Assembly (NCBI GenBank): GCA_022316685.1 | Contig: JAKJHU010000155.1 | Location: forward strand, 372,001 to 436,000 | Source of the DNA: Progne subis subis | Taxonomy: Eukaryota > Chordata > Aves > Passeriformes > Hirundinidae | Length of the DNA: 64,000 nt | Direction: 5' to 3' | Shown: piece by piece, positions 38,966 through 52,260 of the stretch | Layout of the letters: the number at the start of each line of letters is the position of its first letter | Numbering within the stretch: position 1 is the first letter of the stretch | Made by a program: the position numbers and the translations under genes | The notes under the pieces: generated by a model | What the model was told of the DNA's origin: nothing | Databases searched by the model: none | The model's input: the letters and a program-made list of their open reading frames with translations, nothing else

Positions 38966-41900
38966 ACACAACACTCACAGAGGTGGTTAGAGGACAGTTA
39001 GTGTTTGTTGAAGCATAATGATCAGTTAGCAACAGATTTCTCTCAGAGGAAGGCAGAATGGCCAGAAGTCTTGTTTTCCCTCTGCTTGTGCTTAAATTGA
39101 CCTCTTGGAATCTATCTGACCTGCTCTTTTGAATTGTCTCCTCAGGACTCTTTAATTAAAACTGTGCTTTCTCAGTTTAAACGGCCCCTGCAGAGTTCTG
39201 CTGTGAAGCCTCATAAGGTCAACATATGCCTCTCCCAACCCCCATGGCTTTCATGTCTTGTTGGCTCTCTGTTTTTAATTAAAAAGATTTTTCCTTAAAT
39301 GCTTTCCAGCCAATTAGAGAAATTTTGCACTGAGAAACTTGTTCCAGGCCTGATGTACTGAGAAGTGAACAGAAAGCTCAGTCAGAACCATTGGCACTTC
39401 TTTTCTAGAGCCCTAGCTTTCTTTGGTGCTTTTCAACAGCTTTTCTCTTTTTTCTTTCTTTGCACCTCCCCCCCTCCCAATTTAGAACTGCTTCCAGCAG
39501 AAATAGCTGTTGTTTGATACCTTAGATATAGCGTTGAAATGTGAAACTGCTGCAGAAAGTATGTTAGACTATATTGCCTGAGAATCCTTTTTGCAGACAC
39601 TTGCCTCCCCTTCAGACAAAAGGTACTGTTACTGTTCATATTGAAATAAAACCTTATAAAATTACCATGTTTCTTTCACATTCATCACATGGTGTGATGG
39701 TGACCTCTTTGCTTCTGTACACTTGAATTAGGAAATTGGAAGCCTAGTTGTCTCTGGAGCTTGTGGAAAGGGAGGTTTACCACAACCAAGCGCATAAGCT
39801 ATGTTATGAGATGAGAAGAGTGGTAAGTCTTTATGACTAGCTCTACTTGAGTTTACCAGGAAGGCTAGATTCCTTACAAAAATTAAAGAAATGCCTTATC
39901 TGTATAATTCATGTAACTTGGAGATGGAGAAGAGCTAAATGGACCACTGTTGTCTCAGCTCAGTTTTTCTAATGCATTTTTGCTGATAAGATTACTTTCT
40001 GAAGTTACAAAATCCCTTCCTTTGCTAGTGTCATTCTAATGCTTCCACATGTTATTCTTTATATTAAATTACTCTTTTTTTATTCCCTGCCTTGTAAGCT
40101 TTTAGAGTATCTCCATTTTTAGCTTAGCCAATCTCTGCTAAATGAGATGTTTAGAACAATAGGGTGATGATCTCAGTAAATATCAGAATCCTTTTTCCTT
40201 TTTGTTATTAAAGCCAAATTGGATTTTTACACTATATTATTATAGGAAATCCTTTATGAGTCAATGAGGTCTCACAGCATGTCCTAAAGATCAGTAAGCT
40301 GTGAATTTTAATGCAGTGTTTTCTGGAGATTCATTCTGCAGTGAAATAGCCTTGGCTGAAATGATTGATCTCCAATCTTATGTCAGTTCCTTTCTGCTAC
40401 AGTTACAGCTGCTGGTATTTATGATTTATCAGTGTAGCTCTGCCTGGAAGCACTCATGACTCTGGAGTTTAGGACAAAATATTTCTGAAGCTGGGGAGAA
40501 ATAAGTGGAGGATTATATTTTAGAGATGGTGAGATATATCTACAAGCCATTGTAAGTTAAAACATCTGCATTACAGAGATCTAAAGTGCATTGCAGTAAT
40601 CATTTGTAGAAGGGGGTCAGTGAAGGAGTCTTCAGCTAGTCTCTCCCTGAATTCAGTTCATGCCATTCTGTCAAGGCAGTTTGTAAAATTAAATGTAGTA
40701 CACTGAAAATCCTCCTTGTCTAACCTGGTTTGGACTTTATTTTTTTTGCCCCAGTATTATGTTTCCTTCTCAACTGTCTCTGAGTGTACACCAGCTCTTC
40801 TTAATATTCAAATTTTTTTTTTCAGTTTCATATTCCAGATGTATGTCTCTTTAGATTTTTTTTTTTTTCTTTAAACCAAAAACTTTTCTGTTTGTTTTCT
40901 GGCTATTTTGTGTCTTTTGACACTTCACGGATTGTGTCATTGGCAGATTAAATTAATATGTTCTTTATTTTTTGTCCCAGCTGAGTGATACATTTAAATA
41001 AGCAGTGATTGTTGTTGCATTCTGCTAAGCAATTATCCAAAATTCAACTGGTAATTATTTTTACTATTTGCTTTGCAGTCTTCTGGCAAGTTTGCCATCC
41101 CTATGACAGCATTCCTATTCAAACCAACTGAAATGGATTTTTTTAATTAAGACTTCTTCAGGTTCCAATATAGTCTTGAGGAGTTAGTATTACAAATTGT
41201 GGGAAAGTTCCCTGGAACAAAACTAGTTCTAGACTAGTTTGACCTGGCTGGGGATTCTGAATGCTCCATGCTTCTTATATTAGATAAACTTTGTCTCTTC
41301 TCTCAGCTTGTGACATGTCTTGAAAGATGATGTGCACACTTCATGTGCATAGGCGATCCTCCAGTAGAATGTCTATGAAGCCTTAGTTTCATTACTTAAT
41401 ATGTTTTATGATATTGCTGATCTATTCTTCAGCAGCAGAGATGCTGAAAGGGAGAGAGAGGTAGAGAAAGTAGATGAAAATCTTGTTTTATCTCAATTCC
41501 TTATACTGTGATTTTCTGCAAAGAGGTTTTAAGAGAAGAGTCTCTGTGAAGTCCCACATCTGCTTTCAGCCCAGTGTTGGCCCTTAATCTGTCCTGAGAG
41601 GTGAAAGTGCCTAAACTGAGGAATGCATTATCTTCATCCCTTCTCCATGAACCCTAAATCATACTTCTGCCCATGTGGTTGGCCTCAAGTGTGTGTCTAT
41701 GCTGTGTAATGCAATGTTTACCTTGACAGCTAAGCTCAGGGTTTGTATTTCCATATGGTACAATTCAGCACTGTCTCAAGATACTAGCTTAGGGACGTGG
41801 AGGTTGCAGAGCTATATTGCTCTGACAGCAGCCTGAGCCTAGTTGATCTGTCTCAGCAGATCAGCTGACATATGGGGAGTGTTGTTATGGTGTGTCTGCA

Positions 41901-43194
41901 CTCATTTCTGTGGAAGAAACTCTGACATCTCTGTGTTGAGCTGCTGTGAGCAGTGTAGATGCAGTCTAAGAAGACTGTGAAGGCGGAATGTATCTTAGCA
42001 TAAACAGAAGAGTAAGGACTCTCCTTTACACACATGCAATTAAGTCTTTGATGTAGCCTTGGTAATAGAAGTTATCATTTGAAGTGAAGAGATAAATACC
42101 TCTTTGTCCAGCTGCACAAAAAATCTCTGGACAAATAATTTTTGTGTCTTCTGTTCTTGTTCTTCATGTTCTTCTTCAGCTTTTTCTCTCTCATTTTCTT
42201 GTTATTTATAGTTTCCATCACTACACATTCACTTCCAGCTTTCCTAAATTAACCCATCTGATTTATATAGTGTGCTCCTGACTCTACAATATGTATCTCT
42301 CATTGGATTGAGCAGATCTGACCTGTATCTATAAGAGGGGTTTTTTTTGTTTGTTTGGTCACTGAGAATTTGCACAACTATAATTCCTAGCCCCCTGTTC
42401 TTCCACTTCATTTATTACTTATACTCACAAAAACTTTACATTCAGTTATTTTGATAGAATGAGCTTGAGGGTGCCAATTGTTTCTTTGGAGGAACTGATT
42501 TTTCCCTGTGTTGTTAAAAGGACTGACTGAATTTCTGTTTCTGTAACTATATTACTGAACTCTTCCAGTAAGCCTTTTCTTGTTAGGTAAAATAATTCAA
42601 TCCTATAAAATTAAAACCTTTCAGGAAGTCCCTACTTTTCACTTACTTTTGAGGCCTTGGTTCCATTCAGTATGTCCATGTTTGACTAAAGTGTGATGTT
42701 GAATTAAGTACAGAATTTCTTGCATCCTTACCTCAGTAAACATCTCTATGTCTGGTTTAAATCAATATGATCATGTATGAAGTTGTTGTACATGATGAAA
42801 AGGATTATTGGCTTATACTTTGTAATGCCTCTTTCAAGGATCCTAGATGAGTATCAGTAGAAGTGATCTGCATGCATGATTAGTACTTTGATATGCTCCT
42901 ACTACTCTGAAATGGGGATAAGGTACTGCTATGGAAAACCTGTAATCTGCAAATGAGTTATGAAATGTACTTGGTAATATTTATAAGTTAAGCTTGATCT
43001 GTTTTGAATTTGCCACAGGATGTGATTGTGGTAATATACAGTCTGTGATACCTTCCTTCGTAAGCTGATCTGAGAGGGATTTGCATTCTGTGCTCCTACT
43101 AAGCATGAATCTCATAACTTCTGTTGGAAAAATGGACCTTTCTTTTTCTTGTATGAAGAGATACTTAAATATCCATCTCTTCTTGACCCCTTTT

Positions 43195-43305
43195 CCTCTT
43201 TAGAGACATATCCCATAGGATTCTTCCAAGGAGATCTCTGAAGTCATTAAAGTCTGCTCTCCTGAAATCCAGGGCTGTGGTCCTTCTAATTTCCAGGTAG
43301 ATGCA
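43195..43305 (-). mobile_element. CR1 retroposon 5'-region fragment, antisense
   Basis: The blocks 'cccataggattcttccaagg' and 'agtctgctctcctgaaatcc' followed by 'agggctgtggtcc' match, in antisense, the upstream coding region of avian CR1. The piece is truncated on both sides, and both edges are estimates. Confidence 0.6.
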
Positions 43306-46300
43306 TTTCTGAAACTTTTATAAAATGGTTTTTCAGGTGTAAAGAAAAAGATCTTAGAAATGCTTCAAGCACAGGAGAAGCTTACACAGAAGTTCACACT
43401 TTCCTAGACTGCAATGTCACTTAGCCAAAACCCAAAAATCTGTAGGGTGAAAGCTTTGCTAATTCTAGTGCTTTCATAGATACTTGTCAAATCTTGTATT
43501 CTCTGAGGTTTTCCTGCATTAAGGTTCAGACCCAGAAACGGTCAAAATTTACGTCAGCTAATTTAATGGATTTGTACAGATTCTCCAGTAGAATTTGGGT
43601 AATATTTGTAATGCAGTAACCTGGTGTTTCTCAACAGAAGAAGCCATAGCATCAGATAGGGCAGCTGGAGAGTACATGGAGTACACAATAAACCTAAAGG
43701 AAACTGAACATTTGAAAAGATTTTTATTTTTTTTTTCCCTTCTGTTTGGGAATGCAACTGCGTGAGGTTCCAAAATGTTACTAGTGTTAATTTTCATAGT
43801 GGATAGGGAGAGATGTCAGGAAAGGCAATATTGTCCTGAATAGAATTTTAACTCATTCCCTTTAGTTCCTTTGTGTTGTAGGACAAACTCCATTGTAAAC
43901 TATATCCCTTTCTCTAGTCAGCTCTTTACCTGCCCATTTTTTTATTATTTATCTCTGTTTTGATCATCTGTGGGTCAAATATTTGTTTCCTTCCAGCTAT
44001 GGTATCTGTTTATCTGTTGCTACTTTTCTCCCTACTCTTTCTGCTGGAGTTAAGGTATTGCATATTCAAAGTGCTCCTCTACTCTTCAGTCAAATTTCCC
44101 TTATATAATTCCCAGGGTAATTTAAAAAAGTCAAGCTGTCAGTGCTTTTGGCGTGAAGCTGTCTCTGCATCACTATCTGATGTCAGAAAGAAAGCTTTTT
44201 CTTTATTTCCTTTTTGTCATCCCCATTCCCCATGATGCTATTAGGTATTTCTTCATCCTGCTGGCAGTGGCAGAGGGAGAGGAGTGCTGTGAAAAGTTAC
44301 AATGCAAAGCAAATTCTGGTTAACATGGTTAGGATAGCAAGCAGTTAATATTGCAGCTTATTCCTGAAAGAATTTAATTTTTTCTGTCTACTTTGATTGG
44401 AAACTTCTTTTATCAAACCCTTGAAATGACTGAGCAAATGTAATTGTCCTTAAGGTGCTGATAAGTGTTTCATGGCTTTCTTCTGTGATGGACAGGACCT
44501 CAAATGTGATGTCTTAATTTCAGAATGATGATTATTGATAACACTTTTCTGTACCTGCTCTCTCTAAGGACCTCCAGGTATTTTATAGACATTAAGGAAT
44601 GAAGCTTCCCAGAATTATTGACAATACTATTCTCACTTCACAGTTCCAGAAAGTGAGACAGGGAAATGAAGTAATTAGCTGACGTTCGCATAGTCAGAGT
44701 TTAAGATGTTTGGCCTTTTGATATACTACTGCAATTTTATATACTAAAGATGTATTTTTTACAGGTACAGGATTGTTTTACCGTGAAACAAGTAAGAAAA
44801 CATGTTAGTATGAAGCAACATTGTCTACATAAATTGTAAGAATCTGTCATCTTTTTTTCTGTTTTAAATGTTTTGAGAGTACTCTTCTTACTCAGAATAG
44901 TAGGTCACTGTGCATGAGCTATGTGGGATGATGTGAGATGTATTTGTAGTTGTTTTCAAGTTTGATGTTATAGCCCCCTTTGCTACATGCTTTTCTCAAA
45001 CAGAGTCTTTAGAGCAAGAGAGAAATCAGTTTAATTAACATATGTCATCAAGTTCATTGTTTCTGTTGTAGAAGCACATGCTCAGTATTATTTTCCTGGC
45101 AATTCTTTACTCTTCAGGAAGGGAAGGTTATTTCATGTGTGTGCAATACCAATGTGTACCCTGTCTGAAGGTGCCTTGGCTCATGAGTGGTCTGGTGCTT
45201 AGATGGTAACTGTATCACTTAAAAGCCAATCTTGGTGTACAGAAGTTGCTGTCTTCTAAAGTAAAATTGGCAAGAGATCTTCCCTTTTGAAGGAGCTCAA
45301 AATAGAAACTGCTTTGTATGCTGAAGTATATTCTTTATTCATCTTCCCTCATTGTAAATTCAGACTATTTCCCTTTTATACAGAGATTGCTGTCTTTTGT
45401 TGTTTTTGCTTATCTTCAAAGTATTAACTTTTAGTAGAATCTTGTTCAAGCATGTTGTTCTTCAAGGAACCACCTTATAAAATAGCAGACTCTTCTTTCC
45501 CTTTAGATCCAGTCTACTAGGCGAGTTGCATTCAATGTCTAGTGAAAGATTTCTTAAACATATCTGTTCTGTAAAGGGCCATCTTCAGAGTTCTTTCATT
45601 TAAAGAGTAAAACAATGAAGCTTAGAACCTGATCTGGCTATGTCATGTCTTGCTATTTATCTGGAAAAACAGGCTTTAAAGCTGAACTCTGGGTCTCAAA
45701 TGCAGCAAAGTGGGATTTTGGTATTTGCTCTGAAGAGGCTGCTCCATGGGAAAGTTGAGTATGTGTGTGGTGTAGCTAAAGCCAAAACTAAAGAACACCT
45801 GCTGGAGCTTGTTGCAGATTGTGTCCATCAGGTCTTGTCCTGTGAGTATCCAAGTTTGATGCCCAAACTGGAAATCTAATGCACTTCTTTGGTAGTCAGC
45901 AGAGTGTCTGATCCATAGGGCAGTTTTGAATAGTTCAGATGGGCTTCTGGTCACTATCCTCCTGTTGTTTACACTAGGAGTTTAGGTAGAGCAGCCTTTT
46001 CACTGAGGCTCTAAGTTTGGAGCTTGAGGAAAGGCAATATAAAAATTACATTTCAAACATTTTCTTTTTTCCAGATCAGTATGTTAAGCCCTTAATAAAA
46101 TTTGTCTTTCTAATGATGCTGTGTTAATTTATTCTGGCACTCACTATTCTGTAAAGTTCATGAATACATTTTAGGAAAGTTTTTTTATTCCATGATGTTT
46201 TTTGTTGCTTCTAAATCTTCCCCAGCTTTTGTATCTAAAGTATCCCCTAAGCAAAGCAAAAGGAAGTGAATACTATATTAAATCTTATGAGACTAGAGGA

Positions 46301-46463
46301 GTTAAGAAACAAATCAATGGTCGCTGAAATTGAATTTGTAATCTCCTCAAGTATTTCCTTTGAACCCCAGCTAAGATATCTTGCAGAACTAATATTGAAG
46401 AAAAAAATGTCTAGTAAAATGTTCTTTATCTGTTTCTTGGTAAGTAAACACTGCAAGCTTTAG

Positions 46464-46468
46464 CAGAT
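46464..46468. repeat. target-site duplication CAGAT, left copy
   Basis: CAGAT directly abuts the TG end of the solo LTR and is repeated exactly at 47141-47145, directly after its CA end. Confidence 0.9.
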
Positions 46469-47140
46469 TGTGGTGGGTTGACCATTACTGGATGACAGAT
46501 ACCCACCAAGGCTGCTTTCTCACTTCCCCTCTTTAGCTGGAGAATCAAAACAAAAATATAACTAAAGGCTTGTAGGTTAGGATGAGGATGGGGAGAGATC
46601 ACTCACCAGTTACTGTCACAGGCAAAACTGACACAAAATTCTACACAACTTGTAGAAATTAATTGAATTTATTACCTATGAAATCAAGATAATCAAGGAT
46701 AAAGAGAAAAACAGATCTTAAAAACACCTTCCAGCCAGCCCTCTCTTCTTCCTAGGCTCAACCTCCCTCTGGATTTCTGTACCTCCTTGCCCCACCAGAG
46801 CTACAGGGGTATTTCTGCTCTGATGTCTGGAGCGCCTCCTACCCTTCCTTGTGCACTGACTTTTGTATGAGAGCAGTTTCTCTCACATACTCTCACTTCT
46901 CTCTCCAGCTGCAGCTCTGCAGTTTGGGGTTTGGGGGTTTTACCACTTCTTAAATATCTTATCCCAGAGGCATTACTGCTGTCACTGATGGGCTCAGCCT
47001 TGACCAGTGATGGGTTGATCTTGGTCCAGGCTGGCATTGGCTCTGTCACACCTGGAGGTGAAGCTTCTTAAAACTTCTCACACAAACCATCCCTGCATCT
47101 TCACCCACCACCCAAAACCTTGCCATGCAAATCCAATACA
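46469..47140 (-). mobile_element. solo LTR of avian ERVL-type endogenous retrovirus, antisense
   Basis: The 672-bp element begins TGTGGTGGGTTGACC and ends CCAATACA on the + strand, so it has the TG...CA ends of an LTR and lies in minus orientation (its 3' end at the left). Internal blocks include 'ctcactcaccagttactgtc', 'gaatttattacctatgaaat', 'tcttatcccagaggcattac', 'gctggcattggctctgtcac' and 'accttgccatgcaaatccaa'. The 5 bases CAGAT occur immediately on both sides (46464-46468 and 47141-47145), a perfect target-site duplication of ERVL-like length. No internal retroviral genes are present, so this is a solo LTR left by recombination between two LTRs. It belongs to the same family as the copy at 35680-36328. 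Confidence 0.92.
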
Positions 47141-47145
47141 CAGAT
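47141..47145. repeat. target-site duplication CAGAT, right copy
   Basis: This is the exact partner of the CAGAT at 46464-46468. The pair fixes both boundaries of the solo LTR. Confidence 0.9.
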
Positions 47146-50100
47146 GCAGCAAATAAGCAGAGCTACTAAGGGAAGCAGTTTTTAAAGAAGTAATACAGCT
47201 ACTGCAAGCTTTGTTTGTTATTTATTTTGTTTTTCTCTGTTAGAAGAATATATCTGGTACATTCCTATACACACACAGAGCCCGGAGCTTTGTTTTACAA
47301 GGTCTTATGTGGATTTAAAATAAATTAAATTAGTTCTTGTGTACTCAAAATATTATTTCTGATAACAGACATGCTTTGGGTGTACATAAAGGCAATTCCT
47401 AGTCAGACAGCTGATACTGAATAGGGGTTTGAACTTTTTTTCCCTTGGTGCCAAGTGGAAGATGTCAGCATTTTCCTCTGTTCTCCGCTGTCCTTGTACT
47501 TAGTTTGTAGGAACAAATATGGCATAAGCAAGGAAATTCAAACTGGCAACTCCTGAATCCTAATCCTGTTAATCTGTATCTTTGGCAAATCCCTTAAGCT
47601 CACTGTGCCTTCATTTTTCTATTTATAACCTGGAGTTACACCTGTTGGATTGAATTAAGTAATCTTTAGACATACAAGTGTTGGCTGGATTGGTAAAACT
47701 AAGAGTATTTAGCTATCTGTATAGATCAAATTTGATCAAATCAAGGCCTTCATGAACTCTCACTATTTTGTTAGTGATAAACAGTTAATTTTAGACAGAT
47801 GCATTTAAACTTGCAGCTTCTTTCCATTAAAATAACTCTTTTTTAAATACAGAAAAAATAGTAAAATATTATAAACATTTGAAATTAAAACTCTTTAACA
47901 TAAAAAAGGCTTTAATATCAGTCTTTCTTCTTTCCTCCCCCGGTTCAGACTCAAAGTTTTTTCCTATGGGAATTTTCCTGCCTTTTAACAGTTCTTTGGT
48001 AATATTAAAATCAATTCTGGAGGAAGGGAGGAAAGGCTTTATGATAGAACTGGATTTCAATAGTTATATCTATTCATGTGAAAACTAACCAAACCTGCAG
48101 ATAGTAAATATGAAAGTGGAGGCTCTGTTTGTTGTGGTTTGGTTGCACAGGATTGTCACACACAATGTACAGAATCATCTTGAAATCTTTCAGACCTGGA
48201 ACAGTTTCAGAAGAGTGTGAGGTGTACCTTTCTTCTTAGCCCAATGGTTAACATTTGCTCCTTTGCCTTTTCTTCTCTCTTTGTATTTGAACATTTGCTA
48301 AATGTTTAATTAAAATTAGGTGTTGGTCAAACACGTTCAGTACTTAATTTGTGAATATTTGTTTGTTTCTAATTGGTACAAACTGAACATATAGAAAATG
48401 TAAAAATTCAGATTAGGGAAGTGTCATCATACAAGAAAATCTGTCTTACCTTTTATTGTTGTGAGCACTTTTAATGTAATGGGAATACTGTTAGAGAAGA
48501 ATTTTACTTTTTACTCACTTATGACTCCTCTGCAGGGCAGAGACTTCACTGTTATGTCAGTTCTAAACAATGACTCTAAGGTATTTTTAGAAGAAGCTTA
48601 AGTAAGTGTTAACTCTAATCTAATATCTCAAGCAGCCTCAAAATGCTGGATATTTGCTTGCTACTAAGTTGACTCACCTTAGAAAATAATTTATTTGTCT
48701 TTTAAGATCTTTTACACGCACCATAGCAAAAGGAATTTACATGACTTCTAAAGTTACACAATAGTGTTCATTTTGAAACTGGAGTGAAGTGACAATTGAT
48801 TGTAGAGTAGCCTGAATCCTTAAGGAGTTAATTGTATCAACAAACATATTCCTTACAACCTGATTGTTCAAGTTATAGCCAGAAGTTATTCTAAAATCTT
48901 GTTCTCAGACTATAGTAGCTTTGTGAGGAAATACAAGCAAAAATAAATAAAGAAATACAAGGAAAAAAAAAAAATAAAGACTTAAATAGATTGAACCTCT
49001 GCAGAAGAGATAATTTAAAGAAAATATCAAGAGACTTTTCTTCAAAATACTGCAGTTTTCAGTTATTGAGGTATCCAGAAGTGACTTTTCTGCTCTTCAG
49101 GAACCTTGTTCAGATCACTTTGGATTTTAAAATGGTTTCAAGGTAAATGCAGATTTGACAGATATTATTATCCTTGAGCCTTAAAAAAAAAAATAGCATT
49201 TTATTTATCTTCTTTGATGATTTTGAGGAGAAACAGAACCAAATAAGCAAAAGTGACCACACTGAGAAAGAATTGTTAAGGAAAACATCTCACAGAACAT
49301 ACCTTTAATTAAGCCTCTGAGACTGACTCCCATGTCCTGTAATTGGAAGTGCAATGCAGAACTTCTTGGGACTTGAATGCAGTCAGAGGAGCATGTAGGC
49401 TGCCAGTTTTTCTACACAAGAATTTATTTTCCCTTTGCTAACTGAGGAATCCTCCAGATGTACTCAGTACATTGTTCTCCTATCATTTTACTACTTGTAC
49501 TGAATTTTTTTAAAGCTTATTTTTAACTTGGATCACTTTCATAATGATTTCTCTGAAATCTTGACATTGGATTGGCTCAGTGGGATGAGCTGGGAATCAA
49601 TTGGGTGACTTTTCACAGAATTCAGTTTGGGCTTTAAGTGAACTACTTCAAATTCTACTAGACTTAATATCTTTGAAAGTTATTGCAGAATTTGTTCTCC
49701 CATTTCTGTAATTATAATTTTTTTCCAGTTACGTTAAGGTTCAGGTGAAAACCTGGAGGGATACTGTGTTCTGCAGTTTTAGTCTGGTCTGGATGGTACC
49801 TCTACAAAATATCCTTTGGTTATCTTCTACAGTTTTAGCATGTAACTTCCATGCCTGAGAGCCAGAAGACATCTAGGGATCACTAAAACATTGCGATAGT
49901 TCAGTTGCTTTGTGCATGCACATTGTTGCAGGCTTTAGATGCACTGAATAGATAAATTCTGATAAAACTGTTCCATGCAATCCCCTTGCTTCCAAGTAGT
50001 GTCAAGTGATTTGGAAAGGGTCACAAGCACCTTGACAGCAGCCTGCAAGACAACAAAAGAAAGGCAAATTAGTTCACTGGTTTTGAAGGAGTTTCAAAGT

Positions 50101-51959
50101 TCTAAAGTATTTTGAATTTTTGCTTGTTGAAAAGTCACAATTCGACAATGTTTTACCTGAGTCACAGGTGAGTTTGAAGAGGCTGCCCAGTAACTACATT
50201 GTCTCTGTAGGCTTTGTCTAACATGGAGGTGAAGGTGTTTTAGTAGAGATGTTTTTAGGGAGTGGGACAAAGCATAATGTATTGCATTATTTGTTAATGC
50301 AGGCATTTTTGATGATAAGTGCATAAGCAGGTTAGGGCACAGAGGAGCACCTGTTCCCTGGCCACTGAGTATCAAAGTGTATACCTTTTGTTGATGGAAC
50401 AGCAGCGATCTGTGCGAGTTCAAACGTCTGAATAATTGGCAGCTGGATTTTCTCCATGTAAAATTGCAAGCATTCTTCTCATATCATGCTATCCTCCCGT
50501 GCATTCCCTCTCATTTGCTTCAGTCCCTCCCTGAAATCTTCTATTTTGAGGGCACAGTCTGCCAAAGATGCATTGGCAAGAAAAGCAAATTCTCCCTCTG
50601 AAGAGCTGTTGTCACTTAGTATTTGAGAAGGGTGATTGTAAGTAAACAACAAATTATTTTGAGTTCTGTGTAGTATTAATTCTAGTAACGTATGCAAGGA
50701 CATGCTGACTGGATAAGGGATACTATTATTGTTTAGAAAGAACTGGACCCTGCATCCAGTTAAATGCTTGGCAGTTTATCCCAGAAGCCTTATTATAACG
50801 AGAACAACTGACACTATCCCTATCTTAGCATTACCTCTCGTGTCCTTGGTTTTTTTCAGTTGATCTTACCAGATGAAAGAGAACCAAGAAGGTACGTGTC
50901 TGTGTCCTGTAGAGTTGTCCAGTATTCAGTTAAGTGCGTTGCCAGTTATGCATGTTACGATCCCACACTGTATCTTTAATGTAAATAAAGGAAATACACA
51001 GGACTGTATGTTTCACTCCACAGTGCAAATGGGTTGCTCAGGAATACTGCAAGTGCAAACCTGTTATTTTAGAAGTTGTACTTTCATTACCTTGGAAGCA
51101 ATATAAATTTTCTTTCTTCACAATCATTTTTTAAAATGGCTTTAAAACCAAACCACTGTGCTTCACATGGCTATGAAACATTTATGGTTGGTTTATTCTA
51201 CTTTGCACTGGAAAAAGGCTCAGCATTTAAGATATCCTAGTGATTCAGTTTCTTGTGGTAAGGGCTAGACAGGAAAAAGAGACTTATTCTGGTCATATGC
51301 TTAAGATAAATTGGAAACTGAAGGTGTTGTCTTCACAGAATTGAATGCGTCTGAGACTTTACTAATGCCTTAATTAAATCTGCAGTACCATGTCAGCATA
51401 ACCTGATCTAATTGCTGGCTAGTGAGGTCCTGCCTTCTTGCATCCTTCTCATGGCAGCTCCAGCACTTGTTCCATCTTGTGCTGCTCTGTCTCAGCATGC
51501 TAAACTGGCAGCAAACTATTCAGTACTTCTGCTGCTTGAGTTAGTTTTCTCCCAGCACAACACATTGAAATGTGCCAGTGCAAGGTCACAGAGGGGTGGA
51601 ATGCTGAGTGTGGTACTCTGCACCCATGGCCGAACTCAAACTGCCAACAGTTCCTAAGTGCAGTAATCCCAGCACTGACAAACCTGACCTTAAAATACAG
51701 GTCATATTGCTTTGTATTGATATTTAGTTTAATCTAAGTAGGTAATGTACCGAATATATTAATATTTTGCTTTAAAACCTCCTTTAGGGAGTAATACACT
51801 TGTTGCATTTATAGCCAGAAAGTACCATTAGGCCATGAAGTTTGACCTGTATAGCACATCATTAAACTTCACTTAGTAACACCAGTATTGAGCCAAAACA
51901 CTTTTGTCTGACTAAAATAATTTGCATATCTTCCAGAAGGGCATTCAGGTTTGATTAAG

Positions 51960-52260
51960 TCATGTGAGCCTGAAGGGGCCGAAGGGCCCCTGGGAAAAAT
52001 AGCAGGAGGAAGCAGTCAGCTGCCCGTGCTGCCAGAGCAATTAGGCTGGCCTGCAGCCCGGTGCCCATGAAGTACTGAGTTTTCATGGGAAGGAGCGCTC
52101 CTCAAGCCGCCTGCTCTGGGACACCTTCCTCGGGGAGGCTGAGCCATGTGTAGTTGTTCTGCAGACATGCGGTGGGCTGGCCCTTGTGCACGCTCCACGC
52201 TGCTGCTGCTGCTGCTGCTGAGAGGACGGTGGCTTGTGAACATAGAAGGGCCAGGTGAGA
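51960..52260 (+). other. GC-rich patch with exon-like segment and CTG run
   Basis: A 300-bp GC-rich block stands out from AT-rich intron 3. It holds a perfect 7-bp-stem hairpin (AGGGGCC-GAAG-GGCCCCT, 51974-51991) and a run of seven CTG at 52200-52220. An ATG at 52167 opens a frame reading MRWAGPCARS, then T, seven Leu and RGRWLVNIEGP, ending at a consensus donor CCAG|GTGAGA after 52254 in phase 1. That is the shape of a signal-peptide first exon, but I recognise no gene, see no downstream exon, and the leucines come from the CTG repeat. It could equally be an enhancer or a chance frame. Confidence 0.4.
52200..52220 (+). repeat. (CTG)7 trinucleotide repeat
   Basis: Seven perfect CTG units. 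They read as Leu in one + frame and as Ser in an overlapping minus-strand frame. Confidence 0.9.
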
